A stretch of DNA of 64,000 nucleotides from Lathyrus oleraceus (Eukaryota > Streptophyta > Magnoliopsida > Fabales > Fabaceae): positions 140,916,188 to 140,980,187 of the forward strand of contig NC_066580.1 of assembly GCF_024323335.1 (NCBI RefSeq), given 5' to 3'. The notes under the pieces were generated by a model, which was given only the letters and a program-made list of their open reading frames with translations, ran no database searches and was not told the DNA's origin. The position numbers and the translations under genes are program-made. Shown piece by piece: positions 22,728 to 33,767 of the stretch (the stretch's first letter is position 1; each line of letters begins with the position of its first letter).

Positions 22728-25700
22728 ATGGAACACCTCGAACAAGAGAACAAAGATCTGAAGGATGAGATTGCCAGGCTGACTGCCATGATGGAGTCAG
22801 TCCTTGCTACGCAAAGTCAAGCCTCTCTAACTCCTACAACTTCTCCCGCGAGGACTGTCGTCTCCGAAATGGTTACCTCAACAGTGCCTGCTGTCACTGC
22901 TCACTTTGCTCCTAGTATGCCTGCTGGATTCCCTTGGGGAATGCCATCTAACTTAGTACTAGAGGGTTTCGCTCCCACCTTTGCTTCTTTGCCGGCATTT
23001 TGCCCGATCTTGTCTGTACCACCGCCTGTAGTGCATACCTTACCTCGTGTGGAAGACACCATTTATAATTCTGAGCCATCTGAGGGCCCGGACGTATATG
23101 AGAAAATGGATGAGATGAAAGATCAATTTCTTGAGTTGTGTAGGAGTTAAAAACTTTGAGAGGTAAGGACCTTTTTGGGAAGAGTGCTGCTGAATTGTGC
23201 TTGGTGCCCAACGTGAAGATCCCGGTTAAATTCAAAGTGCCTGAATTTGAGAAGTACAAGGGAAACACGTGCCCAATCAGCCATCTTGTGATGTATGCTC
23301 GCAAGATGTTGACCCAGACAGATAACGATCAACTGTTGATTCACTACTTTTAGGACAGCTTGACAGGTGCTGCGCTCCATTGGTATATAGGGCTGGAGAG
23401 TGCAAGCATTCGTACTTTCAATGATTTAGGAGAGGCTTTTGTGAAACAGTATAAGTATAATATGGATATGGCTCCAGACAGAGATCAGCTGAGGGCGATG
23501 TCCTAGAAGGATAAGGAGACCTTCAAGGAATACACCCAGAGGTGGCGAGAATTGGCAGCTCAGATAGTGCCACCCTTGGAGGAGAAGGAGATGACGAAGA
23601 TCTGCTTAAAGACTTTGAGCTCTTCCTACTATGAGGGCATGGTTGCTAGTGCTCCCTCGGACTTTACCGAAATGGTAAATATGGGGATGAGGCTAGAAGA
23701 GAGAGTCCGCGAAGGACGTCTGTCCCGTGAGGAGAATTCGGCAAAGAAATATGGAGGATTTTCCAGGAAGAGAGAAGGGGAAACTCACGTTCTTTCTTCC
23801 TATATCAAGAGAAGACCCTCTGTGAGGAGGAAAGAAGTCCGACCAACTATCAACCAACACCTGGTGGCTCATATAGCACCTGCTTTCAGAGAAGCTCAAC
23901 CACAACAACAACATCATCAACAACAACAGGCTTACCAGCCTCGCAACAATAACAACACCAGCACCAGCAACTATGAGAGGAAGAGGGTGATCTTTGACCC
24001 GATTCCTATTACCTATGATGAACTATATCCTTCCTTAATCGACAGGAAGTTGATAACTCCACGAGATCCTCCTGCTGTGCCAGCCAATCCTCAATGGTGG
24101 TACAAGCCCGAACTTCACTATGTGTATCATTCTGGTGCGCCCAGACATGACATGGAGAATTGTTTTCCTTTTAAGACCAAGGTGCAAGACCTTGTGAGGA
24201 GTGGGATACTATTCTTTGAGGATGTAGGCCCAAATTTGAAGAAGAACCCATTGCCCGAGCATGGGTAGGAAGCTGTCAATATGGTTCAGAGTTGCCCTGG
24301 CAAATACAAAGTCCTTTATGTGAATAACATAAGGAAGTCCTTGGTAGAGATGCATAGGCTGTTGTGTGAGCACAACCATTATGAGCATGATCATGATAGG
24401 TGCCAGGTCTGCACTATCAATGAGAGAGGATGTCGTTAAGTAAGGAAGGACATCCAAGAGATGCTAGACTAAGGGATGATTGAGATACTTCAAGATCGTA
24501 ATGAGGATGAAGTTGATGTTATCACTCCTGTACTCAAAATTCCTGATCCTGTTGTCATTAAGTATGATGGCAGCAAGAAGAAAGTGTCGCCAACTCTTGT
24601 AATTAAGCGAGCGGGCCCTGTCCCGTATGTATCAGATAAAGCGGTTCCGTACCGTTATAATGTTGTTATGCTGGAAGATGGGAAGGAGGTGCCGTTGTCC
24701 TCAACCTCGGTCGTGAGCATTTCCGACGTTAGTGAAGTGACCCGTAGTGGTCGTGTTTTCTCGGCTCAGCCGAAATCCCATGAAGACACCGTGAAGAGAG
24801 ATGGTGTTAATCCCGCTGGTCCTGTGGGGACTTCTTATTCAAATCAGTTTATTCCTGTTGTGAGGGGTGTTGACCCTGTTGTTGTTAAAGCTCCTATCCT
24901 GGTTGGCCAGTCTGGCATGTTGAAAGAGGATGGTGATGAGATGTTGAGGCTCATCACGAGGAGTGAGTACAATATTGTGGAACAATTGCTTTAAACTCCA
25001 TCAAAGATATATGTCCTATCTTTGCTGATGAATTCAGAACCACACCGTGAAGCGTTGCAAAGGGTCTTGGACGTGGCATACGTGGATCATGATGTCACAA
25101 TTGAGCAGTTTGATAGCATTGTTACAAATATAACTTCCTGCAACAATTTGAGCTTCTGTGATGATGATCTTCCCGAGCAGGGAAAAGACCAAAATTTGGC
25201 TTTACATATCTCTATGAATTGTAAAGACGATGCCCTGTCCAATGTGTTGGTGGATACAGGGTCATCACTTAATGTATTGCCAAAGTCCACTCTCACCAAA
25301 CTTTCATATCAGGGGCCTCCCATGAGGCAGGGTGGAGTGGTAGTGAAAGCTTTTGATGGATCGCGTAAAACTATGATTGGTGAATTAGACCTCCTGATCA
25401 AGATTAGGCCAAGTGATTTCCAGATCACTTTCCAGGTCATGGATATACATCCGTCATATAGCTGTTTGCTTGGTAGACCATGGATTCACAAGGCAGGTGC
25501 TGTGATATCCACCCTACACCAAAAGTTGAAGTTCGTTAAGAACAAGAAGTTGGTGATGATAGCGGGGGAGAAGGCTCTCTTGTCATCCATTTATCTTCCT
25601 TTTCCTACATTGATGTTGAGGATGAGGTTGGGACTCCGTTCCAAGCCTTATCTATTGTTGAGCCTTCTAGGAAAGGACTTTCTTCATTTGTCTCCTATAA

Positions 25701-25986
25701 TGACGCGAAGTTGGCCATCGAGCATGGTGCAACTGATGATTTGGGGAAAATGATCAAGATGGAAGATAATAAATCCCGGGATGGTATAGGGTATTCTTCT
25801 AGTGTTTCCAATGATCTTGGGCTATTTCAGAGTGGAGGTTTCATCCACACCATTGAAGATCAGGAAGCTGCTGCCGTCATTGAAGAAGATGAAGAGGAAG
25901 ACCTTGGCAACTTTGTCATACCTGGCGGAATCTGCAATAATTGGATCGCTATTGATGTTCCAACAGTTATCCATAAGTCAACGTAA
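22728..25986 (+). pseudogene. gag-pro: gag-pro of Ogre element B, decayed
   Basis: Starts MEHLEQENKDLKDEIARL, as in A and C. The Gag core is readable across several frames: a 1-bp deletion near 23143, TAG at 23351 and 23503 (both Gln in A), a stop at 24266, and two more near 24437 and 24469. A Gln/Asn-rich tract lies at 23890-23960 and a zinc-knuckle-like segment ends HDMENC. A stop at 24992 replaces the Gln of LLQTPSK. The aspartic protease is intact at its active site (VLVDTGSSLNVLPKS, 25246-25290) and continues to YSCLLGRPWI; a frameshift near 25580 follows. The final TAA at 25984 overlaps the 5' splice site of the intron. Confidence 0.82.
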
Positions 25987-26255
25987 TGTGTTCATTTTGT
26001 TTAAAAACCCTTCTCCCATGCCAAAAGGAGAAGTGAAGACATTGTTGGCATAATCGATTAATATAATGATATACATTCAATAATCGCATGTTAAATGTTT
26101 GTTTTTCAAATTATTTTTCATTTTTAGCTTTTTGCATGAAATTGGTGATCACCATAAAACCCTAAAAAAGAGAATGAAATCAATTTTTCCATCTGCATAA
26201 TGATTTGCCTTGTTTGAATTCTGAAATCTCTTTTATACTCAAAATCATTATGCAG
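25983..26255 (+). other. Ogre pro/pol intron, element B
   Basis: 273-bp intron, donor AC|GTAATGTG, acceptor TTATGCAG|GTTAA. The stop TAA is again bases 2-4 of the intron, and splicing rebuilds the same Thr codon and continues Leu-Ile-Lys-Pro-Ile-Glu in the pol frame. Same position and phase as in element A. Confidence 0.75.
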
Positions 26256-29200
26256 GTTAATCAAACCCATTGAACATAATGATCCAACACCATCTCCCAA
26301 CTTTGAGTTCCCTGTATTTGAGGCAGAAGAAGATGATGTTGAAGAGATTCCTGATGATATTACCCGTCTGCTTGAGCACGAGGAGAAGATCATTCAGCCA
26401 CATCTTGAGAATCTAGAAACAGTCAACATGGGGTCTGAAAATTGCATTCGTGAAGTGAAGATCGGGGCACTCCTTGAAGAATCTGTTAAGAAGGTGTTGA
26501 TTGAATTGCTACAAGAATATGTCGACGTCTTTGCCTGGTCGTATGAAGACATTCCTGGTCTAGATACTAATATTGTGCAATATTTCTTACCTTTAAATCC
26601 CGAGTGTGTTCATGTGAAGCAAAAGCTCAGAAGAACTCATCCTGATATGGCAGTGAAGATTAAAGAAGAAGTTCATAAGCAAATAGATGCAGGATTTCTG
26701 GTGACTTCTACATATCCTCAATGGGTGACCAATATTTTGCCTGTGCCTAAGAAAGATGGAAAAGTCTGAATGTGTGTGGATTACCGTGACTTGAATAAAG
26801 CTAGTCCAAAAGATGATTTTCCTCTACCACACATTGATATGTTGGAAGACAATACAGCTAAATTCAATGTCTTTTCATTTAGGGACGGATTTTCCGGTTA
26901 TAATCAGATTAAAATGGCACCCGAGGATATGGAGAAGACAACATTCATCACACCTTGGGGAACATTCTATTATCGAGTGATGCCCTTCGGTTTGAAGAAC
27001 GCTGGAGCCACATATCAACGTGCTATGACTACCTTATTTCATGACATGATGCACAAGGAGATCGAGGTGTATGTCGATGATATGATTGCAAAGTCGAAAA
27101 CAGAAGTTGAGCATGTAGAACACTTGTTGAAGCTCTTCCAGCATTTGAGGAATACAAACTCCGCTTGAATCCGAACAAGTGTACATTTGGAGTCCATTCC
27201 GGCAAGTTATTGGGCTTTATTGTCAGTGAGAGAGGTATTGAAGTTGATCCTGCCAAGGTCAAAGTAATACAAGAGATGCCTGCGTCCAAAACTGAGAAGC
27301 AAGTCTGAGGTTTTCTTGGCCGCTTGAATTACATTTCGAGATTTATATCCCACATGACTGCCACATGTGCGCCTATATTCAAGCTCCTCCAGAAAGATCA
27401 GCGTCATGATTGGACCGAAGACTGCCAAAAGGCCTTTGACAGTATCAAAGAGTATCTGTCTGAGCCTCCGATTCTGTCTCCGCCTATTGAAGGGAGACCG
27501 TTGATTATGTACTTGACCGTGCTTGATGATTCGATGGGATGTGTCCTTGGTCAGCAAGATGAATCAGGAAAGAAAGAATATGCAATATACTACTTGAGTA
27601 AGAAGTTCACTGACTGTGAGTCTCGATACTCAATGCTTGAGAAGACATGTTGTGCTTTGGCTTGGGCTGCTAAGCATTTACGCCAGTATATGCTAAACCA
27701 TACAACTTGGTTGATATCCAAAATGGATCCGATCAAGTATATCTTTGAGAAGCCTGATTTAACTGGGAGAATTGCCCGTTGGCAGATGTTGTTATCTGAG
27801 TATGATATTGAGTATCGAGCTCAAAAATCTATTAAAGGTAGTATCCTGGCTGACCATTTGGCGCATCAACCAATTGAAGATTATCAGTCTGTGCAATACG
27901 ACTTCCCTGATGAGGAGATTCTATATTTGAAGATGAAAGATTGTGATGAGCCTACGCTCGAGGAAGGGCCAGAGCCTGGTTCCCGATGGGGTATGGTGTT
28001 CGATGGTGTTGTCAATCAGTATGGAAATGGTATTGGGGCAGTGATTATTACTCCCCAAGGCACACATTTTCCTTTTACAACAAGGCTAAATTTCAAATGC
28101 ACGAATAATATGGCGGAGTATGAGGCTTGTATTATAGGTTTGGAAGAATGTATTGATCTTAGGATCAAATATCTTGGTGTTTATGGTGATTCGGCCCTTG
28201 TTGTTAATCAGATTAAGGGTGAATGGGAGACGAAATAGCCTGGCCTCATCCCATATAGAGATTATGCGAGGAGGATTTCAACTTTCTTTACTAAGGTTGA
28301 CTTCCATCATATTCCTCGAGATGAGAATCGGATGGCGGATGCTCTTGCTACGCTTGCTTCAATGATTGCTATCAATTATTGGAATGAAGTCCCAAAGATT
28401 ACCGTGATGCGCTTGGATAGACCAGCTCATGTGTTTGCAGTTGAGGAGGTGAAAATGATAAGTCGTGGTATCATGATATCAAGTGTTTTCTCCAAACTCA
28501 GACTTACCCGTCTGGGGAATCTGTTAAAGATAAGAAGACTTTAAGGGGATTATCTGGCAGTTTCTACCTTAATGGTGATGTGCTTTACAAGAGGAATTTT
28601 GACATGGTTCTGCTCAGATGCGTGGATAGACACGAAGCAGACCTGTTGATGACTGAAGTCCATGAGGGTTCATTTGGTACTCATTCCAATGGACATGTCA
28701 TGGCGAAGAAGATGTTGAGAGTGGCTACTATTGGCTGACAATGGAGTCTGACTGCTACAAGTATGTGAAGAAATGCCACAAGTGTCAGATTTATGCGGAT
28801 AAGATTCATGTTCCCCCGACACTTCTGAATGTTATTTCCTCACCATGGCCTTTCTCCACGTGGGGAATCGACATGATTGGCATGATTGAACCTAAGGTGT
28901 CAAACGGTCACCGTTTTATTCTCGTAGCCATTGATTACTTCACCAAGTGGGTTGAAGCGGCATCTTATGCAAATGTGCCCAAGTAGGTGGTTGTGAGGTT
29001 TATCAAGAACCAACTCATATGCTGATATAGTGTGCCAGACAAGATCATTACTGATAATGGATCTAACTTGAACAATAAGATGATGAAAGAGCTGTGTAGC
29101 GAGTTCAAGATTGCATATGATAATTCTTCTCCCTATAGACCCAATATGAATGGGGTTATTGAAGCTGCTAACAAGAACATCAAGAAGATTATTCAGAAGA

Positions 29201-29712
29201 TGGTTGTTACATACAAAGATTGGCATGAGATGTTGCCATTTTCTTTGTATGGATATCGTACATCCGTCCACACTTCAACAGGGGCAACCCCTTTCTCCCT
29301 TGTATATGGCATGGAGGTTGTGCTCCCCGTAGAGGTTGAGATCCCATCAATGAGAGTCTTGATGGAAGCCAAGTTGACTGAGGCTGAATGGGTTCAGAGT
29401 CGTTATGACCAACTAAATTTGATTGAAGAGAAGAGGTTAACTGCCATGTGCCATGGTCAGTTGTATCAGCAAAGGATGAAGAAAGCCTTTGATAAGAAGG
29501 TCAAGCCTTGTGTGTTCCGAGAAGGTGGCCTCGTGCTCACGAAAGTCTTGTCTTTCGCGCCCGATTCCAGGGGAAAGTGGACTCCAAACTATGAAGGTCT
29601 ATACGTTGTTAAGAGAGCCTTTTCAGGCGGTGCTTTGTTGCTTACAACTATGGATGGGGAGGATTTCACTCGTCCTGTGAATTCATATGCAGTCAAGAAA
29701 TACTTCGCCTAA
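26256..29712 (+). pseudogene. pol: pol of Ogre element B: RT, gRH, aRH, integrase
   Basis: Domains in order: acidic linker; RT (CVDYRDLNKASPKDDFPLPH 26773-26832, FITPWGTFYYRVMPFGLKNA, YVDDMIAK near 27070); gypsy-type RNase H (KKFTDCESRYSMLEKTCCAL); a second, archaeal-type RNase H (VFDG near 28000, NMAEYEAC, VYGDSALVVNQ, ENRMADALA); integrase with an H-H-C-C finger (CHKCQIYADK near 28775), WGIDMIG, ITDNGSN near 29050, and the C-terminal PDSRGKWTPNYEG. The double RNase H is a mark of the Tat lineage. Damage: TGA at 26767 and 27306 (both CGA in origin), frameshifts near 27150, 28460 and 28720, TAG at 28236 and 28984, TGA near 29023. The stop at 29710 matches that of A and C. Confidence 0.87.
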
Positions 29713-29732
29713 AAATAAAAACAGAATAGCTC

Positions 29733-29885
29733 GCTAAGTTGAAAACCCGAAAGGGCAGCTTAGGCAAAAATGAGCATCTCAGTGGATTGAAAACCCGAAA
29801 GGGCGGTCCACGCAAAAGTTAGAGACATAAAAAATGATGGATATACATCCCGCTAGATTGAGTACCTCACCCTGGGACAATCTAG
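29733..29885 (+). ncRNA. Triple hairpin after integrase, copy B
   Basis: Three consecutive stem-loops start 21 bp after the integrase stop. HP1 29733-29765: CTAAG/CTTAG around CCC-GAAA-GGG. HP2 29782-29811: GTGGA/TCCAC around CCC-GAAA-GGG. HP3 29853-29885: CTAGATTG/CAATCTAG around a C-rich/G-rich inner pair. Most are followed by GCAAAA. The same three occur in A and C with compensating stem changes. Function unknown. Confidence 0.6.
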
Positions 29886-31902
29886 GCAAAAACTAGGGAT
29901 TTGGCAAGTAACTACATCCTGACAAGACGTTGTTCTACAACTGTTGTCTATCAAAGATTCTTGCTCAGTCATCATCAACTGAAGTTTCGAATACAGTGGA
30001 TTCAGAGTTGGTGGAGAAACGGTCATTATGTTAAGTGTATCCATTTTTCCATATATATCACCAATTTCAAATTTGTAAAGATCCATGGAGTCTCTCCATT
30101 TGCGGACTACCATTCTCTTAAATAAATTTGAGCCTTTATCCAATTCTTTGCACTCTTATTTGTTTCTGCTTAACAAACGTTTTCATGTTTTAATTGATAA
30201 ATATCATTGTTTTAAACAAATAAAGTTTCATAAGTAAACTATTTTTAAATAAAGTGAACATTCACAATGATCGAAAGGATAAGTGGAATGTCCTCAGTGC
30301 TTTCCCAAGGATAGTATGATCACCAAAGGGTAAGACACCTATTCATATTTTGGCATTCTTGTAACATCTTCATCGGTGTTCAAGTTGTCTCCCCAGCAAG
30401 CGCAGAAAGAATGATACATTCGCAGCTTCCTAGAGAGTCTGGCGCTAGCATTTGTGTTTTATCAATTATATGGTTGTTATCCCTTGAGTGGACTGACCTA
30501 AAATCCCTTATAGATTGATAAAAGTTGATATTGCTTTGAGTTGAGAATATTTCTTGCCTCATTATCCTAAGTATCTACTCACGAGGGAGTTTGCATTTCC
30601 CAAGCATGAGTAGGAATCCCCAGCATGAGTAAGAATCTCTAGTGGAGTGAGCATGCGATAATTGTTTCCCCAGTGAAGTCTCCAGTTGATGAAGGGCTTG
30701 TTTCCCTTTTCATTTATTTTGAAAAGAAGTATCTCCGGTATGTCGATTGTGGATGATGGATCCATTTCCAGTTTCCCTAGCCAGGGTAGTTCCCTCGAGA
30801 GCATTTATAGTTTGTCCCCGATAGGGTTGCCAGATCAGAGTTTGATGTTTGTATCTCCTCCGAGTCTGAAGATTTCTTCTACTATTCAGAGCTGCTGGTG
30901 AACATGTTTATTTCCTTCCCCAGTGGAGCAAAATGCTATTTTCCCCCTTTGCAGAGTTTCCTCTCCGGCAGATAGAAGGGAGTGTTTTGATTGATGTACA
31001 TCTGGTTGGTGGTTATTCCCCATGGAGTTTCACATCATTCCTTGATAAAGCTTCCCCAATAGAGTTTCTTCTCCGATGGATCTTATTGTTATTTAACCAC
31101 CTGTCCCCAAGAGAGTTGATGGAAACTCCCCGACAGGTTCTTCTATATCTTCCTTATGTCAGGATTGCTTGCTCTTGGAAGTCTTCCCTTGTTTACTTTT
31201 ATCCTAGAGATGATCCCCATCAGATTTGAGTTCTCTGATTGATCATCTTCTTCCGCTGCTCCTGAATACATCTTCTTTATATCCTCAATGAGTGTAGCTT
31301 TGGGATAGGGTTTGATACCCCGATCATTTATTTTCATCCTTCTCGGGTTATTCCCAAACCGAGTTCTTCAGTAGGCTTTGCCTTTCTTGTCGGGACGTTG
31401 GCCGAGTGTCTGTTCCTGATTCTCGGACTGGTTTGTGTTAGATATGTCTATTCGTCAGCATTAATCATGCATAAATCATGCATATACATACATAATTATA
31501 GCATTCAGATATTCATGATGCATTCTTTGCCATATATCTTTGCTTGTTATCTCCTGCTATTGGTGAAATGTTCTTCCCCAAGCAAATGTTTGTGTCTGAT
31601 CTCTCCATATAGAGTCAGCCCTATAAGTAGAAAGTGTCTATCTTTCCTTATTTCTTCCCCACTGAGTTATGTCTTCATGGATGATTATTGTTTCAGTTTC
31701 TTCCCCAGTTGTACATTGGGATGGAATTACTCCCCTGAGTTATATCCTCACCGGGTTGAGTCTTGTTTGATTGTGTCTTTCTAGTTTGTTCCTAGATTGA
31801 TTTTCCGTTCTTATTATCCCCTGCGGTTCCCTGTGGTTCAGTTGTTCAATTGCTTAGTAACCAGTAATTATTCATCTTTTCTCCAACGGATTTTGTGGCC
31901 TT

Positions 31903-32721
31903 CTACCCAGTAATCGGTAATTGTAAGTCCTGTTTCTGTGGTTTTCTACCCAGTAACCGGTAGATGTAATCCCCTGTTTGTTGGTTATCTTTACCCAGTA
32001 ACGGGTATTGATATCCTTCACTTTTGAGTATACCACTCAGTAACCGGTGATATATCTCTTGGATAATTGCTTTTGTCAGGAAATTTATCCCTTGCGAGTC
32101 ATCTTTCATTTACCCTTGTTTGGTAATGATTGTTTCTCCTTCTGATTGGTCATCATTTTATACCCAGTAACCGGTATCCCGATGTCCTTTCTTTTCGGTC
32201 GATTTATCCTTTATTAACCCAGTAACCGGTTGTGGATAATCTTACATGCGAGTATGTTATCTATGTTTTTACCCATATAATGGTAGTAGATAATATATCT
32301 CATGTGCTCTTCAGTCGAAGTCTTTTCTTCCTTAGTCGAGTAAGATTCGTATTCCCTTGTGGAATCGAATGTCCGTCCTGTAAGTCGAGTTTGCTTTTTC
32401 AGCCCTCCTTTCGGATGATGAGTGTATTGGATATGTTCCCAATTCACGCCTGGTTGGTCACCTATTATATACCTAGTAACCGGTATCCCTGGTGCTCCTT
32501 CCTTCTGCTCCCTATTATGACTTTTTGTCCCCTGTGGAGTCAGATTTTCCTGAGTTGATATGTGCCTTTCAGGTCCTCCTCAAATGTTTCATATGATTGA
32601 TATCTTTCACCCTTATACTGGTCTTAGATACTCTTTTTCCCTGAGCGTGTTGTTCTCAGACCCAGTAACTGGTGTTTTGATGACATGTCTCTCTTTGAGT
32701 TTATTACCCAATAATCGGTAA
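31903..32721 (+). repeat. Micro-hairpin array, 3' region of B
   Basis: At least eight clear ~18-nt units with stem-loop-stem form and consensus N5-CAGTAACC-N5', spaced irregularly. Stems include CTACC/GGTAG (31946-31963), ATACC/GGTAT (32160-32177 and 32469-32486), TAACC/GGTTG (32215-32232), TTACC/GGTAG (32269-32286) and TTACC/GGTAA (32704-32721). Loops stay close to CAGTAACC while stems vary in pairs. Weaker units lie at 32030 and 32659. Confidence 0.7.
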
Positions 32722-33162
32722 TATCTCGTATTTTCTTCCTCAATTGAGTCTTTTGTGGACATCCTCGTCTGAGTTTGGATTTTAGCCGATGTATACTTTG
32801 TGGATAGTTTGGCTCTATTGGCATATTCCCCAATACATGCATCTTTGCGTCAGCTCGAGTCTTTCCATCGATTTATTTTCGTGGAATCCCTTCGTGTCTC
32901 CCAGCAAGTTTTCATGTCGTGACCTGCTCACGCACTTTTACCTCATCCCCCCCAGAGTCTTTGTCTCCCTAGTGAGTGTGTTACTCCTATGGATTTTCAG
33001 TTTCTCCCGATTTCTTTTTCTTTGTGGCAATTGTCCACCATGAGGATTTTATTTTTGCATGCATACATTTGCATCATGAGGTCTCTTATGGACCAAAATT
33101 CATCTCTTTGTTATTATTTAAGCTCATTCTATCTCGTCGAGTGATGCATTTCGATCTTAGGG

Positions 33163-33767
33163 ACCACATTCATTACACCTTGGGGAACATTCTGTTATAG
33201 AGTGATGCCTTTCGGTTTAAAGAATGTTGGTGCAACTTACCAAAGAGCAATGACTACTCTTTTCCATGATATAATGCATAAAGAGATTGAAATTTATGTC
33301 GATGACATGATTGCTAAATCAATTGACGAAGAGGAACATGTTAAGCATTTATTGAAGCTATTTCAGCATTTGAGGAAGTCTAAACTCCGCTTGAATCCCA
33401 ATAAGTGTACTTTTGGTGTTCGTTCTGGTATGTTGTTGGGCTTTATTATCAGCGAGAAGGGTATTGAAGTTGATCCTGACAAGGTCAAAGCAATACAAGA
33501 GATGTCTGTGCCCAAAACTGAGAAGCAAGTCATAGGTTTTCTTGGCCGCTTGAATTATATCTCCAGATTCATTTCACACATGACTGCCACATGTGCGGCT
33601 ATATTCAAACTTCTTCGGAAAGATCAGTCTTGTGATTGGACCGAAGACTGCCAGAAAGCTTTTGATAGTATCAAGGAATATTTGCTTAAGCCTCCGATTT
33701 TGTCTCCATCCGTTGAAGGAAGACCGTTAATCATGTATTTGACTGTGCTTGATGAGAGTATGGGTTG
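33163..33767 (+). pseudogene. Displaced A-type RT fragment inside element B
   Basis: 605 bp collinear with 14904-15508 of element A: FITPWGTF motif, MPFGLKNVGATYQRAM, intact YVDDMIAK, KCTFG, GFLGRLNYISRF, ending at the same GGTTG before an LTR. It has one open frame from about 33163 to 33767 and lacks the 325-bp triplication seen in A. Protein identity to the A copy is roughly 90% by eye. It stands where the end of the B internal region and its polypurine tract should be, so it is not part of a normal B element. Confidence 0.85.

Larger units (their letters stand above)
29713..33162 (+). other. 3' untranslated region of element B
   Basis: About 3.45 kb without conserved coding. It begins with three hairpins (29733-29885), continues with degenerate repeats of the form CCCC-N3-GAG, and from 31903 holds an array of short hairpins. 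It ends about 100 bp short of where the polypurine tract should be, joining directly to a piece of A-type RT at 33163. Open frames in it are short and not conserved. Confidence 0.7.

Noticed and set aside
31903..32721. Regular short repeats that might suggest a CRISPR array
   Set aside because: Plant retrotransposon context, irregular spacing, no constant-length spacers; the repeats are micro-hairpins.
31143..32842. Several open frames on both strands of the B 3' region
   Set aside because: Short, overlapping and explained by the repeat structure; no conserved counterpart in A.
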